Source of the DNA: a virus
Strand: one strand, 5' to 3'
DNA length: 30,791 bases
IMG/VR virus record: IMGVR_UViG_3300042568_000343
Location: 1 to 30,791 of that record
Part shown: in pieces, positions 21,959-28,488 of the stretch
Layout: every line of letters starts with the position of its first letter
How positions within the stretch are numbered: the first letter of the stretch is position 1
Made by a program: the position numbers and the translations under genes
Notes under the pieces: generated by a model
The model's input: only the letters and a program-made list of their open reading frames with translations
Told to the model about the DNA's origin: nothing
The model's database searches: none

Positions 21959-22956
21959 TGGGCGTTGTCAGCAAACTGGCGGCGAAGGCGGCTACCAAGG
22001 CTGCGAAAAGCAAGCCGCAAAAACCGCTTGCCCAAGTGATGCCGCCGCCGCGCAAAATCGTGGAGTATATCGATCCCGAAGCCACCGTGAACGCGGACTG
22101 GCAGTGGTCACCCATGTCTGAGGTGTATGAAAAGCTGGGAGGCCTTTCAGTCATACCGGAGCACGTCCTCGACTTCGGCCGCTTCATGGCTGATCAGGCC
22201 GGCCGTGCGGCATCTGGCGGTCTGTCGGCTCGCGATCTCATCAAGGCGTTCACCGTCACCCGAGCGAGCATCCAGCGTCAGGCGGTGGAAGCGGAGAAAC
22301 TGCGCCGTGCCGGCCTGCGGCTGCCCGAAGACGTGACGGGCAAAGTGCGCCCAGAAGGCGCGTTCGGTGAGTGGCTCGGGACGCCTGCCGGTCAGGCTTA
22401 CCTTGAGGCCGCGCAGTACGGCCGGCTGTCCCCTAACGCTATCGGCGACGCCGTCGCCCAGATGAAGCCCTTCGGGAAGCAAAACGATCTGCGGAATGCG
22501 CTCGAGTGGGCCGCGCTGAACCTGCCCGGTCGGCAGTCGCAGGTCTCGGATCTTGTCGCAGCCGGCCGCGAGATGGCAAGCTCCCCAGACGAATGGCGAA
22601 AGTTCACAAAGGACGTTAAGGGCATCGGCCCGAGCAAATCCGGCTTCTTGGCTTCCCTGCTCGGGCGCGGCGATCAGCCGACACTCGACGCCCGCCAGAT
22701 CATTCTCAACACCGGGCGTCCGACCAAGGAGGCGTCCAAGTTTATCGCCCGGCGCGGCGGTGCCGGCGGTGTCGAAGGCGTCGAGCGCCTGTCAGCCCGC
22801 CAGAGCGCGCTTGATCTCGCGTTGCCGGAAGAGCTGCGCCCCTACTATCAACACCTCGCGCATCATTCTATATGGGACAAGGCTGGCGACGAAGTCACGA
22901 CGCACAGCGACGTTGTTAAAGCCATGCGAGAGTTCGCGGTTGGAGGCCGAGTGTAA
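21958..22956 (+). CDS. Putative virion protein with HhH-GPD-like core
   Basis: 332 residues. The N-terminus (MGVVSKLAAKAATKAAK) is a Lys/Ala leader shared with the next gene. Residues about 215-250 read KDVKGIGPSKSGF... GRGDQPTLDARQI, a helix-hairpin-helix followed 22 residues later by Asp244, the same spacing as in HhH-GPD DNA glycosylases such as endonuclease III (GVGRKTA...VDTH). The endonuclease III lysine position is Ser here, with a Lys one residue on, so a lyase would need adjustment. The C-terminus is FAVGGRV. No 4Fe-4S cysteines are present. It may be a DNA-binding packaged protein or a divergent glycosylase; activity is not claimed. Confidence 0.65.
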   Translation: MGVVSKLAAKAATKAAKSKPQKPLAQVMPPPRKIVEYIDPEATVNADWQWSPMSEVYEKLGGLSVIPEHVLDFGRFMADQAGRAASGGLSARDLIKAFTVTRASIQRQAVEAEKLRRAGLRLPEDVTGKVRPEGAFGEWLGTPAGQAYLEAAQYGRLSPNAIGDAVAQMKPFGKQNDLRNALEWAALNLPGRQSQVSDLVAAGREMASSPDEWRKFTKDVKGIGPSKSGFLASLLGRGDQPTLDARQIILNTGRPTKEASKFIARRGGAGGVEGVERLSARQSALDLALPEELRPYYQHLAHHSIWDKAGDEVTTHSDVVKAMREFAVGGRV

Positions 22957-24188
22957 TGGGCATTGTCAGCAAGCTGGCGGTGAAGGGGGCCAAGAAGGCC
23001 GCGACCAAAAAGGCTGCGGCACGGGTAGCGGCACCGATCAACCCGGCGACTTTGATCGATCGGGAATACGGCCCGGAGATGGCGCGTCGCGTAGCCAATT
23101 ACGTCGATAGTAACGCGCCGCTGGCCGAGTGGCAGGCAATGGCTAAACAGTTCATGGACGCAGGCAAGCCCAACGCCGCGCCGCCGCGCCCGTCGGCTTA
23201 CACCGTGAAGCCAGCGCAGGTGGCGACCGATCCGCGCATTGAGAAGCGAAAGAGGGAGCAGCAAAAGATCCGCGATCTAGAGCTGGAGATCCAGCCGCGT
23301 GCGCTTGAAGAGCCCCAGACCAAAAGCATCTTTGACCTAGAGGGTCGCGGCATCCTCACGACAATGTCTGACTTAGCGGCTGCGGGCGACGAGGTTCTTG
23401 CGGTCAACGGTGTGCGTTTGCGCCAGCCCTTCTCTCGGCAGGGCGGTCAAGGGTTTATGTTCGAGAACCCCGGCGAGGTGTGGGCAGCAGACACGGCCAA
23501 CGCAAAAGCAATCCGAAACGCAGCGATGGAACTCGAACGGGAAACCGGGAAACCCACCATCCTTGCCCCGTTTACGATGGGGCCGCTGTCTTCGCTGTTT
23601 TCACATCACCCACGCGGCCTGCAATACGCGTATGCAGACACGGCCTTAGACGCACCGGAAAAGGCGTTATTGGCAAAAGACATTCGAAGCATCCTGCCTG
23701 AGTGGACAGACTTCGAAGACCCCAACGCCTACATGACGTTCATGCGCGCCGCCGGAAAGCGTCGAGGGCAGCTCAACAAACTCATGGATCGCTACCGTGA
23801 TCGTGGCGGCCTCGGCACCGGTGAAGCTGTCTACGGCACCACCGATCTGGATCAGCTCGGTGCGCCGATGTTGGCGCTTCGTAACTTGGGCGAGGTAGAC
23901 ACCCGCTTTGGTTTATCGGAGAGCAAAAACCCGGCGTACCGCAGCGGGGTTCCCGGCCAAGGGCTCGCCCGCCTAAAGGAAGAAAACCTCGGTGCGCTTT
24001 CACTGTTTCCCGAATTGATGAAGCAATACGGCTACAAAACGCCGTTTGACTTCCCGGTGGGCGTGAACAAGGGGGTAGCCTCTCCGCTCCGCTCGTTCCA
24101 GTTGAAACCGCAGAAGCTCATAGTCACCGATGACGTTTTGCGGTTTATCGACGATCTGAGGGTACAGGGACTAGATAAGAAGTCTTAA
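22956..24188 (+). CDS. Large conserved phage protein of unknown function, leader shared with the preceding gene
   Basis: 410 residues, TAATG coupling. It begins MGIVSKLAVKGAKKAATKKAA, paralogous to the leader of the previous protein; the remainder differs. A conserved-looking region from about residue 124 (FDLEGRGILTTMSDLAAAGD... GFMFENPGEVWAAD) through ALLAKDIRSILPEWTDFEDP, GQLNKLMDRYRDRGGLGTGE and FQLKPQKLIVTDDVLRFIDD recurs in environmental phage genomes, as I recall, without function. No obvious active-site motif. It ends the + strand unit and overlaps the 3' end of the convergent gene at 24145. It may be packaged or ejected. Confidence 0.72.
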   Translation: MGIVSKLAVKGAKKAATKKAAARVAAPINPATLIDREYGPEMARRVANYVDSNAPLAEWQAMAKQFMDAGKPNAAPPRPSAYTVKPAQVATDPRIEKRKREQQKIRDLELEIQPRALEEPQTKSIFDLEGRGILTTMSDLAAAGDEVLAVNGVRLRQPFSRQGGQGFMFENPGEVWAADTANAKAIRNAAMELERETGKPTILAPFTMGPLSSLFSHHPRGLQYAYADTALDAPEKALLAKDIRSILPEWTDFEDPNAYMTFMRAAGKRRGQLNKLMDRYRDRGGLGTGEAVYGTTDLDQLGAPMLALRNLGEVDTRFGLSESKNPAYRSGVPGQGLARLKEENLGALSLFPELMKQYGYKTPFDFPVGVNKGVASPLRSFQLKPQKLIVTDDVLRFIDDLRVQGLDKKS

Positions 24189-24360
24189 ACTTAGCTGCCA
24201 ATTCCGGGCCAAAGCGTTCACTGATGTAGTCCCTGATCTCCTGTTCCGAGGCACATCCGATGCCTTTAAGCGAACAGTGTATCTGGAAATTATCCAGCGC
24301 GCGGGCCATGGCTATGCTCGTACGCTTCGGGCTGATCAGCGGCATGTATTTAGCTTCCAT
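24145..24360 (-). CDS. Small protein of unknown function, last gene of the early unit
   Basis: 71 residues from the ATG at 24360, chosen because GAGGAG lies six bases upstream; a GTG at 24363 overlapping the previous stop is the alternative. Motifs: RALDNFQIHCSLKGIGCASEQEIRDYISERFG. The 3' end overlaps the + strand gene by 44 bases. No family is recognised. No terminator is visible in the overlap. Confidence 0.68.
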   Translation of the reverse strand: MEAKYMPLISPKRTSIAMARALDNFQIHCSLKGIGCASEQEIRDYISERFGPELAAKFKTSYLVPVPSDRR

Positions 24361-24701
24361 CACTTGCTCCTCTCAATGATCCGCTGGCCGAAGAATACGA
24401 TCTTCTCGCCGTCGTAGACCGCGCTGTCCTGCCCCGGCTTGCCCCGGCCCTGCCGCAGCGCCGCGACGCGCCACGCCGCCTTGAAGGCGTTGGCCACGTC
24501 GTACTCCATGTTCAGCGCCTCGATGATGTCGTTGCACTCGGCCGTGTACGGCTCGCCGCCGGACGTGGGCCGATCGACGCGCACCTTGTAGTAGTCGGTG
24601 CTGCCGCCCGTCAGCGGGGCCGGCTCATGCGAATGGACGCAGGCCATGACCCCCGAGATCTTGTCGTGCTCTTTGTTGCATACCGAACAGGTGTAGCTCA
24701 T
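24360..24701 (-). CDS. Small zinc-finger-like protein with conserved phage C-terminal domain
   Basis: 113 residues, ATGA overlap with the endonuclease VII-like gene and a strong RBS (GGAGGAAG). The N-terminus has Cys5-x2-Cys8 and Cys21 with His23/His25, a candidate metal site. The C-terminal part (DYYKVRVDRPTSGGEPYTAE, CNDIIEALNMEYDVANAFKA, AVYDGEKIVFFGQRII) recurs in phages and faintly resembles the DUF3310-type nucleotide kinase-like region in its YYK...NDIIEAL order. That relation is tentative. Function is unknown; it lies in the replication transcript. Confidence 0.72.
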   Translation of the reverse strand: MSYTCSVCNKEHDKISGVMACVHSHEPAPLTGGSTDYYKVRVDRPTSGGEPYTAECNDIIEALNMEYDVANAFKAAWRVAALRQGRGKPGQDSAVYDGEKIVFFGQRIIERSK

Positions 24702-25195
24702 TTCTTCCTCCGCTTCATCTTCAAAATTGGTGGTTGTTCAAGGTACTCAATCGCTTTTCGCAATCTATCGGGATCGTCTTTGAGAAGGCCAATGCCCGTG
24801 TTGCACTGCGTACACAGTATCCCTCGCGGTGTTTTGGTAAGATGGCAATGATCCGCATGGGTGTGTTTTGATGGTCTCTCCTTAAGATCGTCTCCGCATA
24901 TGGCACATTTGTATTCTTGGAAAACCAACAATTCCTCTAGCAATTCGGGTGTGAAGCACGCAAGTTTGAGATTGTTCCGTTTTAATACGTCTTTGTTTGC
25001 GTCACGCCATTCTTTTTGCTGAGCGCGGATGCGCTCCCTGTTTTTGGCGCGGTACTCGGCGTTTGCCTCTCGCTTTTTTTCCTTGTGTTTTTTGTATTGC
25101 GCTCTGGCATACGCGCGGTGCGCCTCGGGCTCCAAAGTGTATTTCTTTTTAGCCAACTCACTGCGGCGAGCTTTGCTTGTTTCACTTTCGGGCAT
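24698..25195 (-). CDS. HNH endonuclease of the recombination endonuclease VII type
   Basis: 165 residues. Residues 1-75 are highly charged, Lys/Arg/Glu-rich and helical. The C-terminal domain has CAIC (Cys97, Cys100), HADHCH (113-118) and CTQC (Cys128, Cys131) with CNTGIGLLKDDPDRLRKAIE, the T4 endonuclease VII pattern: four zinc cysteines around the catalytic Asp-His. Family members resolve branched DNA during packaging or act as homing-type HNH nucleases. It overlaps the helicase end by 14 bases. The DNA is visibly richer in A+T than the neighbours, suggesting later acquisition. Confidence 0.85.
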   Translation of the reverse strand: MPESETSKARRSELAKKKYTLEPEAHRAYARAQYKKHKEKKREANAEYRAKNRERIRAQQKEWRDANKDVLKRNNLKLACFTPELLEELLVFQEYKCAICGDDLKERPSKHTHADHCHLTKTPRGILCTQCNTGIGLLKDDPDRLRKAIEYLEQPPILKMKRRKK

Positions 25196-26552
25196 GAGCT
25201 TTCATCGCTTCCAATAAAATTTCCTGCGTGCTCTTCTTCGACGTGAGACGATCCATGACGAGGTCATCCACCGTGTCGCGGGCGAGGATCGGGTAGACGA
25301 ACACCGGCCGATCGTAGCCGGCCTGCGCCTGCCGCATCGGCCCGATGCGCTCAATGATCTGCATGTGCTCTTCCAAGTTCCAGTTGACCCCGTAGAAGGC
25401 GAGGATGTTGCCCCCGTCCGCGAGGTTCAGGCCGTGGCCCGCCGATGCAGGGTGAGCGAAAAGTAGTTCGATTTCCCCCCGGTTCCACTGTTTGATCGTA
25501 TCAGGGTCAGCGTCCAGCACCCGGCCTTTAGGGTAGCGCTTGCGTAGCCGGGCCAAGTCGTGTTTGAAATTGTAGGCCACCAAGACGGGCGCGCCATTGG
25601 CCTCCTCAATGACGCTGTCCAGCGCCTCCAACTTGGCATCGTGCACCGCCTCCCAGTTGCCGTACTCGTCGGTGTACAGCGCCCCGTTGGCGAGCTGCAA
25701 GCACTTCTGCGTCCGCACCGCCGCGTTGGCCGCCTCCACGCCCTCGCTGTTGAGGATCGTGTACATCTCCTCCTCCATCTCGTCATACGCGCGGCGCGCC
25801 GCCGGCGGCAGGTCGATGTAGATCGGGCTGGTGATGGGCTCATCGACGGGCAGGCCGCGCACGGTCAGGCAGATGTCCTTGAGCCGCTCCTGCACCTCCT
25901 CCTGCGTGTGGTCGTACGGCACGAGGCTGTAGCCGTCGTAGCCCTTGCGGAACCAGCGCTCGCTGAAGGCGGAGAAGGTGTGGCCCAGACGCAGGCCCTT
26001 GTCCAAAAACCACGACTGACCCCACAGGTCTTTAACGCCATTGGGCGCAGGGGTGCCTGTCAGGCCGATGAAGCGCGTGACGTGCGTGTGGGCCACCTGA
26101 CCCAGCGCACGCGCCCGTGAGCCGCCCTGACGCAGCCTGAAGCTCTTCAGCCGGGTGAACTCGTCGGCGACCACGGTGATGAACGGCCACGCGTCGCCGA
26201 GCGCCTCGCGCAGCCAGACGAGGTTGTCGTAGTTGGTCGTGTAGATGTCGGCCGGCGTGTCAAGCGCCGCCTGCCGCTGCTTCGGCGTGCCGGTGATGAC
26301 GCTGACGCGCAGGTGCGACAGGTGCGGCCACTTCTTGACCTCGTCCGGCCACGTTGAGCGCGCCACGCGCAGCGGTGCCAGCACCAGCACCGGGTACACG
26401 TCCTCGACCACGGAGAGCGCCTCCAGTGCCGTCAGGGTGGTGACGGTCTTGCCGCCGCCCATGGGCATCCACAGGGCGGCCCTGCGCTCCTTGTACAGGT
26501 GCGCGAGGGCCTCCTTCTGGTAGTCGTGCGGCTTGAAGGTCACCAGCCCCAC
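25182..26552 (-). CDS. SNF2/DEAD-like superfamily 2 helicase
   Basis: 456 residues from the GTG at 26552; a GTG at 26543 overlapping the upstream stop (GTGA) is an equally good start. Helicase motifs: Walker A MGGGKT (31-36), VLVLAPLRVARSTW (motif Ia), ADEFTRLK (Walker B, DEFT instead of DEAH, at 129-136), LTGTPAPN (164-171, motif III), GHGLNLADGGNILAF (motif V region) and QIIERIGPMRQ (398-408, motif VI with Gln398, Arg402, Arg407). Phages of this type often carry such an ATPase for replication or recombination. The Asp-Glu pair is retained, so ATP hydrolysis should be possible. Substrate is unknown. Confidence 0.88.
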   Translation of the reverse strand: MGLVTFKPHDYQKEALAHLYKERRAALWMPMGGGKTVTTLTALEALSVVEDVYPVLVLAPLRVARSTWPDEVKKWPHLSHLRVSVITGTPKQRQAALDTPADIYTTNYDNLVWLREALGDAWPFITVVADEFTRLKSFRLRQGGSRARALGQVAHTHVTRFIGLTGTPAPNGVKDLWGQSWFLDKGLRLGHTFSAFSERWFRKGYDGYSLVPYDHTQEEVQERLKDICLTVRGLPVDEPITSPIYIDLPPAARRAYDEMEEEMYTILNSEGVEAANAAVRTQKCLQLANGALYTDEYGNWEAVHDAKLEALDSVIEEANGAPVLVAYNFKHDLARLRKRYPKGRVLDADPDTIKQWNRGEIELLFAHPASAGHGLNLADGGNILAFYGVNWNLEEHMQIIERIGPMRQAQAGYDRPVFVYPILARDTVDDLVMDRLTSKKSTQEILLEAMKAHARK

Positions 26553-27475
26553 CGCTCAGCGCAGATGGGGCCGATGCCGCGAGCGACGCTCTCGGGGTTG
26601 GTCAGCTCGCGGCCGCAGCACGAGCACTGGCCGAACTCGTGGCCGTGGGCGGTGGCGGCGGCGGCCGGGTCGGCGGCGACGCGGGCGACAGTCTCGCTGT
26701 CGGCGGCGGTGCAGTCGCGCGAGGTGATGAACTTGTCATCCTGCGTGATCTTGCCGAGGTAGGTGTCGTCGCTGGCGCGCACAACGTAGATGGCACCGGC
26801 GTTGCGGCCGGTGGCCGGGGCCAGCGAGAACTGGACGTTGGCGATACGCAGCTTCGGGCGCTTGAGGTGACGGACGGCGCTGTCGAAGCCGGCGCGGATC
26901 TTGTCCATGGTCAGGACGGGCGCGGTGGCGTCGCGGCCGGCCTTCTCGGCAGCCCACTGGGCCTTGCGGGCGGCGCTCTTGGCGGCGGCGTTGCGGACAG
27001 CGGCTTCCTGACGCTCGGTCAGGCTGCCGTACTTGACCAGCGCGGCCAGCATGTCGGCGTGGAAGGTGAAGTCGCCAGTGACCGGCTGGCGCATCCAAGC
27101 GGCCTCGACCGGGTTGGCTTCGAGCCACGCGGTGGCCTGCTCGGCGGCGCTGTTGGCGGCCTTCGCCTTGCGGGCGTCAGCAGCGCCACGGGCCTTGGCG
27201 CGGTCGTCGCTGCTGGTCTTGAAGAACTGCACGCCCTTGCCCTTGCACTTGAAGCAGTCGCCGACGACGCGGCCGCTGTAGCTGCGGAACACGCCGCTGC
27301 CACGGCAGGCCGGGCAGGTCTCCTTGAACTGGCGGGTGTTGGCGATCTGGGCGTCGGCCAGCACGGTGTCGAATGCGACGGGCGCGGGCGCGGCGGCGGG
27401 GGCGGTCAGGCCGAAGATGTCGAAGACATCGTCGTTCAGGTCGTCGTGGGCGGGGTTGTTGCAGGTCTGGCACAT
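26540..27475 (-). CDS. Zinc-finger protein with DnaJ-like CxxCxGxG pair and DUF6011-like C-terminus
   Basis: 311 residues from the ATG at 27475, chosen because GGAGA precedes it; an in-frame ATG eight codons upstream lies within the leader. CPACRGSG (54-61) and CFKCKGKG (74-81) form a DnaJ-type zinc finger without a J domain. The C-terminal GQCSCCGREL...VARGIGPICAERWGW (from 282) matches the DUF6011 pattern of Cys-rich phage tails. A central stretch is Ala-rich and helical. Likely a nucleic-acid-binding replication accessory by position. It is expressed from the repeated promoter-leader and overlaps the helicase gene by 13 bases. Confidence 0.78.
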   Translation of the reverse strand: MCQTCNNPAHDDLNDDVFDIFGLTAPAAAPAPVAFDTVLADAQIANTRQFKETCPACRGSGVFRSYSGRVVGDCFKCKGKGVQFFKTSSDDRAKARGAADARKAKAANSAAEQATAWLEANPVEAAWMRQPVTGDFTFHADMLAALVKYGSLTERQEAAVRNAAAKSAARKAQWAAEKAGRDATAPVLTMDKIRAGFDSAVRHLKRPKLRIANVQFSLAPATGRNAGAIYVVRASDDTYLGKITQDDKFITSRDCTAADSETVARVAADPAAAATAHGHEFGQCSCCGRELTNPESVARGIGPICAERWGW

Positions 27476-27530
27476 GGTCGGTCTCCGTTGCTGATGCACA
27501 GTTTATGGCACGTGCAATCAGGCATTGCAA
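27473..27530 (-). promoter_or_regulatory. Repeated early promoter-leader, copy 1
   Basis: Read on the minus strand: TTGCAA (27530-27525), 17 bases, CATAAA (27507-27502), then GTGCATCAGCAACGGAGACC and four bases to the ATG at 27475. GCACGTGC, a perfect palindrome, lies at 27515-27508 directly before the -10. The copy-2 element is the same length. Confidence 0.6.
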
Positions 27531-27541
27531 CAGGAAAAGTG

Positions 27542-27561
27542 AAGGGGGCCGAAGCCCCCTT
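27542..27561 (-). terminator. UUCG-loop terminator
   Basis: On the minus strand AAGGGGGC, loop TTCG, GCCCCCTT, then CACTTTTCC. It begins six bases past the stop of the 27567 gene and ends just upstream of promoter copy 1. The eight-pair GC stem with a UUCG tetraloop is a strong intrinsic terminator. Confidence 0.75.
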
Positions 27562-27566
27562 GATAA

Positions 27567-27776
27567 TTACAGTGCTTCCCAAGGCTGCGGCCGGTGGAGC
27601 GGGCCACCTTCGCCTGCGAGCCACTCGGCGGTGTGCTCGGACGGAGCGCCCTTCCAGTACAGGCGGCCGCCGACATACCAGCGAAGCTGACGGCCACCGC
27701 GCGAGGTCTGGACGACGCGGGCGACGCGCTTGCCGGCGGGGGTCAGGTCGTAGTTGGTGTTGATGACGATCTGCAT
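27567..27776 (-). CDS. Small basic protein of the early region
   Basis: 69 residues from the ATG at 27776, directly behind promoter-leader copy 2; an upstream in-frame start lies inside the leader and is not used here. The sequence contains VVQTSRGGRQLRWYVGGRLYWKG and a C-terminal EHTAEWLAGEGG. It is basic with a Trp-Tyr beta motif and has no cysteines. No family is recognised. It is flanked by its own promoter and terminator, implying independent expression early in infection; small host-modulating proteins are often encoded in this way (inference). Confidence 0.7.
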   Translation of the reverse strand: MQIVINTNYDLTPAGKRVARVVQTSRGGRQLRWYVGGRLYWKGAPSEHTAEWLAGEGGPLHRPQPWEAL

Positions 27777-27831
27777 GTCAGGGTCTCCGTTGCTGATGCA
27801 CTCTATTCGCACGTGCAACGTATGATTGCAA
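27774..27831 (-). promoter_or_regulatory. Repeated early promoter-leader, copy 2
   Basis: Minus strand: TTGCAA (27831-27826), 17 bases, GAATAG (27808-27803), then GTGCATCAGCAACGGAGACC, five bases and ATG at 27776. GCACGTGC at 27816-27809 sits exactly as in copy 1. The element is 58 bases in both copies, and the 20-base leader block is identical. Confidence 0.6.
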
Positions 27832-27842
27832 CCCCCAAATGC

Positions 27843-27874
27843 AAAAAAGTTTGGGGCGACCCGAAGGCCGCCCC
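27843..27874 (-). terminator. UUCG-loop terminator with T tract
   Basis: Minus strand GGGGCGGCC, loop TTCG, GGTCGCCCC (one G-T pair), then AAACTTTTTT. It ends the 27883 gene and sits 12 bases before promoter copy 2. Nine-pair stem and T tract together make a convincing intrinsic terminator. Confidence 0.8.
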
Positions 27875-27882
27875 GGTTGCCG

Positions 27883-28143
27883 TCAGAGGGGCCGATCCAG
27901 CTTGCCCTCCCACATCGTGCACCAGCGCTGGTTCAGCGGCGCGTGGCGGTCGCGGACATGCTCGACGCCCAGCGCCACGGCCAACTGGATGGCGCGCTCT
28001 TCGGTGTCGGCCTCGGCCAGCACCTTGCCGCGATGGCTGCGATGGATGCTGAAGCGTGGCGCGTTGGGGTCGGCCTTCGGCACCGGGCTTGGCGCGCGGG
28101 GCAGGCTGAAGAAGTGGGCGAAGGTGGTGCGATCGGGTTCCAT
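27883..28143 (-). CDS. Small protein of the early region, behind promoter copy 3
   Basis: 86 residues from the ATG at 28143, with AAAAGGAGA upstream. The sequence has a Pro-rich N-terminal stretch (FSLPRAPSPVPKADPNAP), then FSIHRSHRGKVLAEADTEERAIQLAVALG, which suggests a small alpha/beta fold, and a basic C-terminus. One cysteine and two tryptophans are present; no membrane span. No family recognised. It has its own promoter-leader and terminator. Like the 27567 gene it may modulate host or phage processes early, a positional inference. Confidence 0.7.
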   Translation of the reverse strand: MEPDRTTFAHFFSLPRAPSPVPKADPNAPRFSIHRSHRGKVLAEADTEERAIQLAVALGVEHVRDRHAPLNQRWCTMWEGKLDRPL

Positions 28144-28205
28144 GTCAGTGTCTCCTTTTCGTTGCTGACATGAACATTATACATTGCAACAACGCCAAGT
28201 TGCAA
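28141..28205 (-). promoter_or_regulatory. Repeated early promoter-leader, copy 3
   Basis: Minus strand: TTGCAA (28205-28200), 18 bases, perfect TATAAT (28181-28176), then TCAGCAACG, four A, GGAGACACTGAC and the ATG at 28143. The leader core matches copies 1 and 2, but the GCACGTGC palindrome is absent. It is the strongest-looking promoter of the three. Confidence 0.68.
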
Positions 28206-28209
28206 CTAC

Positions 28210-28488
28210 TTATTTTAATAGGGCGACGATCTCGTCGATGTCCTCAATCGACCGCGCGATGAACACCGGCACGCCGTCGCCGCGCATGCGCTCGATCTCG
28301 CGCTGCTGGTGGCCGCTGAGCCGATCGTCGTCGGCCTTGATCTCGATGAAGGCGGCGCGCGGCCACGTCCACCAGATGAAGCAGTCAGGGCAGCCCCGGC
28401 GGCCCTCCCAGCGCGCCTTGCGGTACTGACCGCCGCTCTTCTGGACGACGCGCTTCAGGTGCTCCTGCAGCTTGCCGGCGGGCGTCAC
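28210..28488 (-). CDS. VRR-NUC-family nuclease
   Basis: 92 residues from the GTG at 28488, which overlaps the previous stop (GTGA) and has GAGGAG just upstream; a GTG at 28506 is an alternative start. Motif: RGCPDC (Pro34-Asp35), then FIEIK (Glu49, Lys51) and Gln61 in HQQREI, the G-x-PD...ExK...Q nuclease core of the VRR-NUC family, which often works with phage replication or branched DNA. It sits between an unknown protein and the early small-gene cassettes. Confidence 0.88.
   Translation of the reverse strand: MTPAGKLQEHLKRVVQKSGGQYRKARWEGRRGCPDCFIWWTWPRAAFIEIKADDDRLSGHQQREIERMRGDGVPVFIARSIEDIDEIVALLK

Noticed and set aside
24180-24200. Terminator at the convergent junction
   Set aside because: Only a short imperfect palindrome is present, without a GC stem or T tract.
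26540-27475. DnaJ co-chaperone
   Set aside because: Only two CxxCxGxG units are present, with no J domain or HPD motif; zinc-finger protein is the safer call.
26639-27763. 374-residue open frame on the plus strand
   Set aside because: It is opposite the zinc-finger gene and crosses the repeated promoters and a terminator; Gly/Ala/Val-biased with no domain.
27473-28205. CRISPR-like repeats
   Set aside because: The three repeat blocks lie at gene starts, are separated by coding regions and contain promoter and RBS signals.
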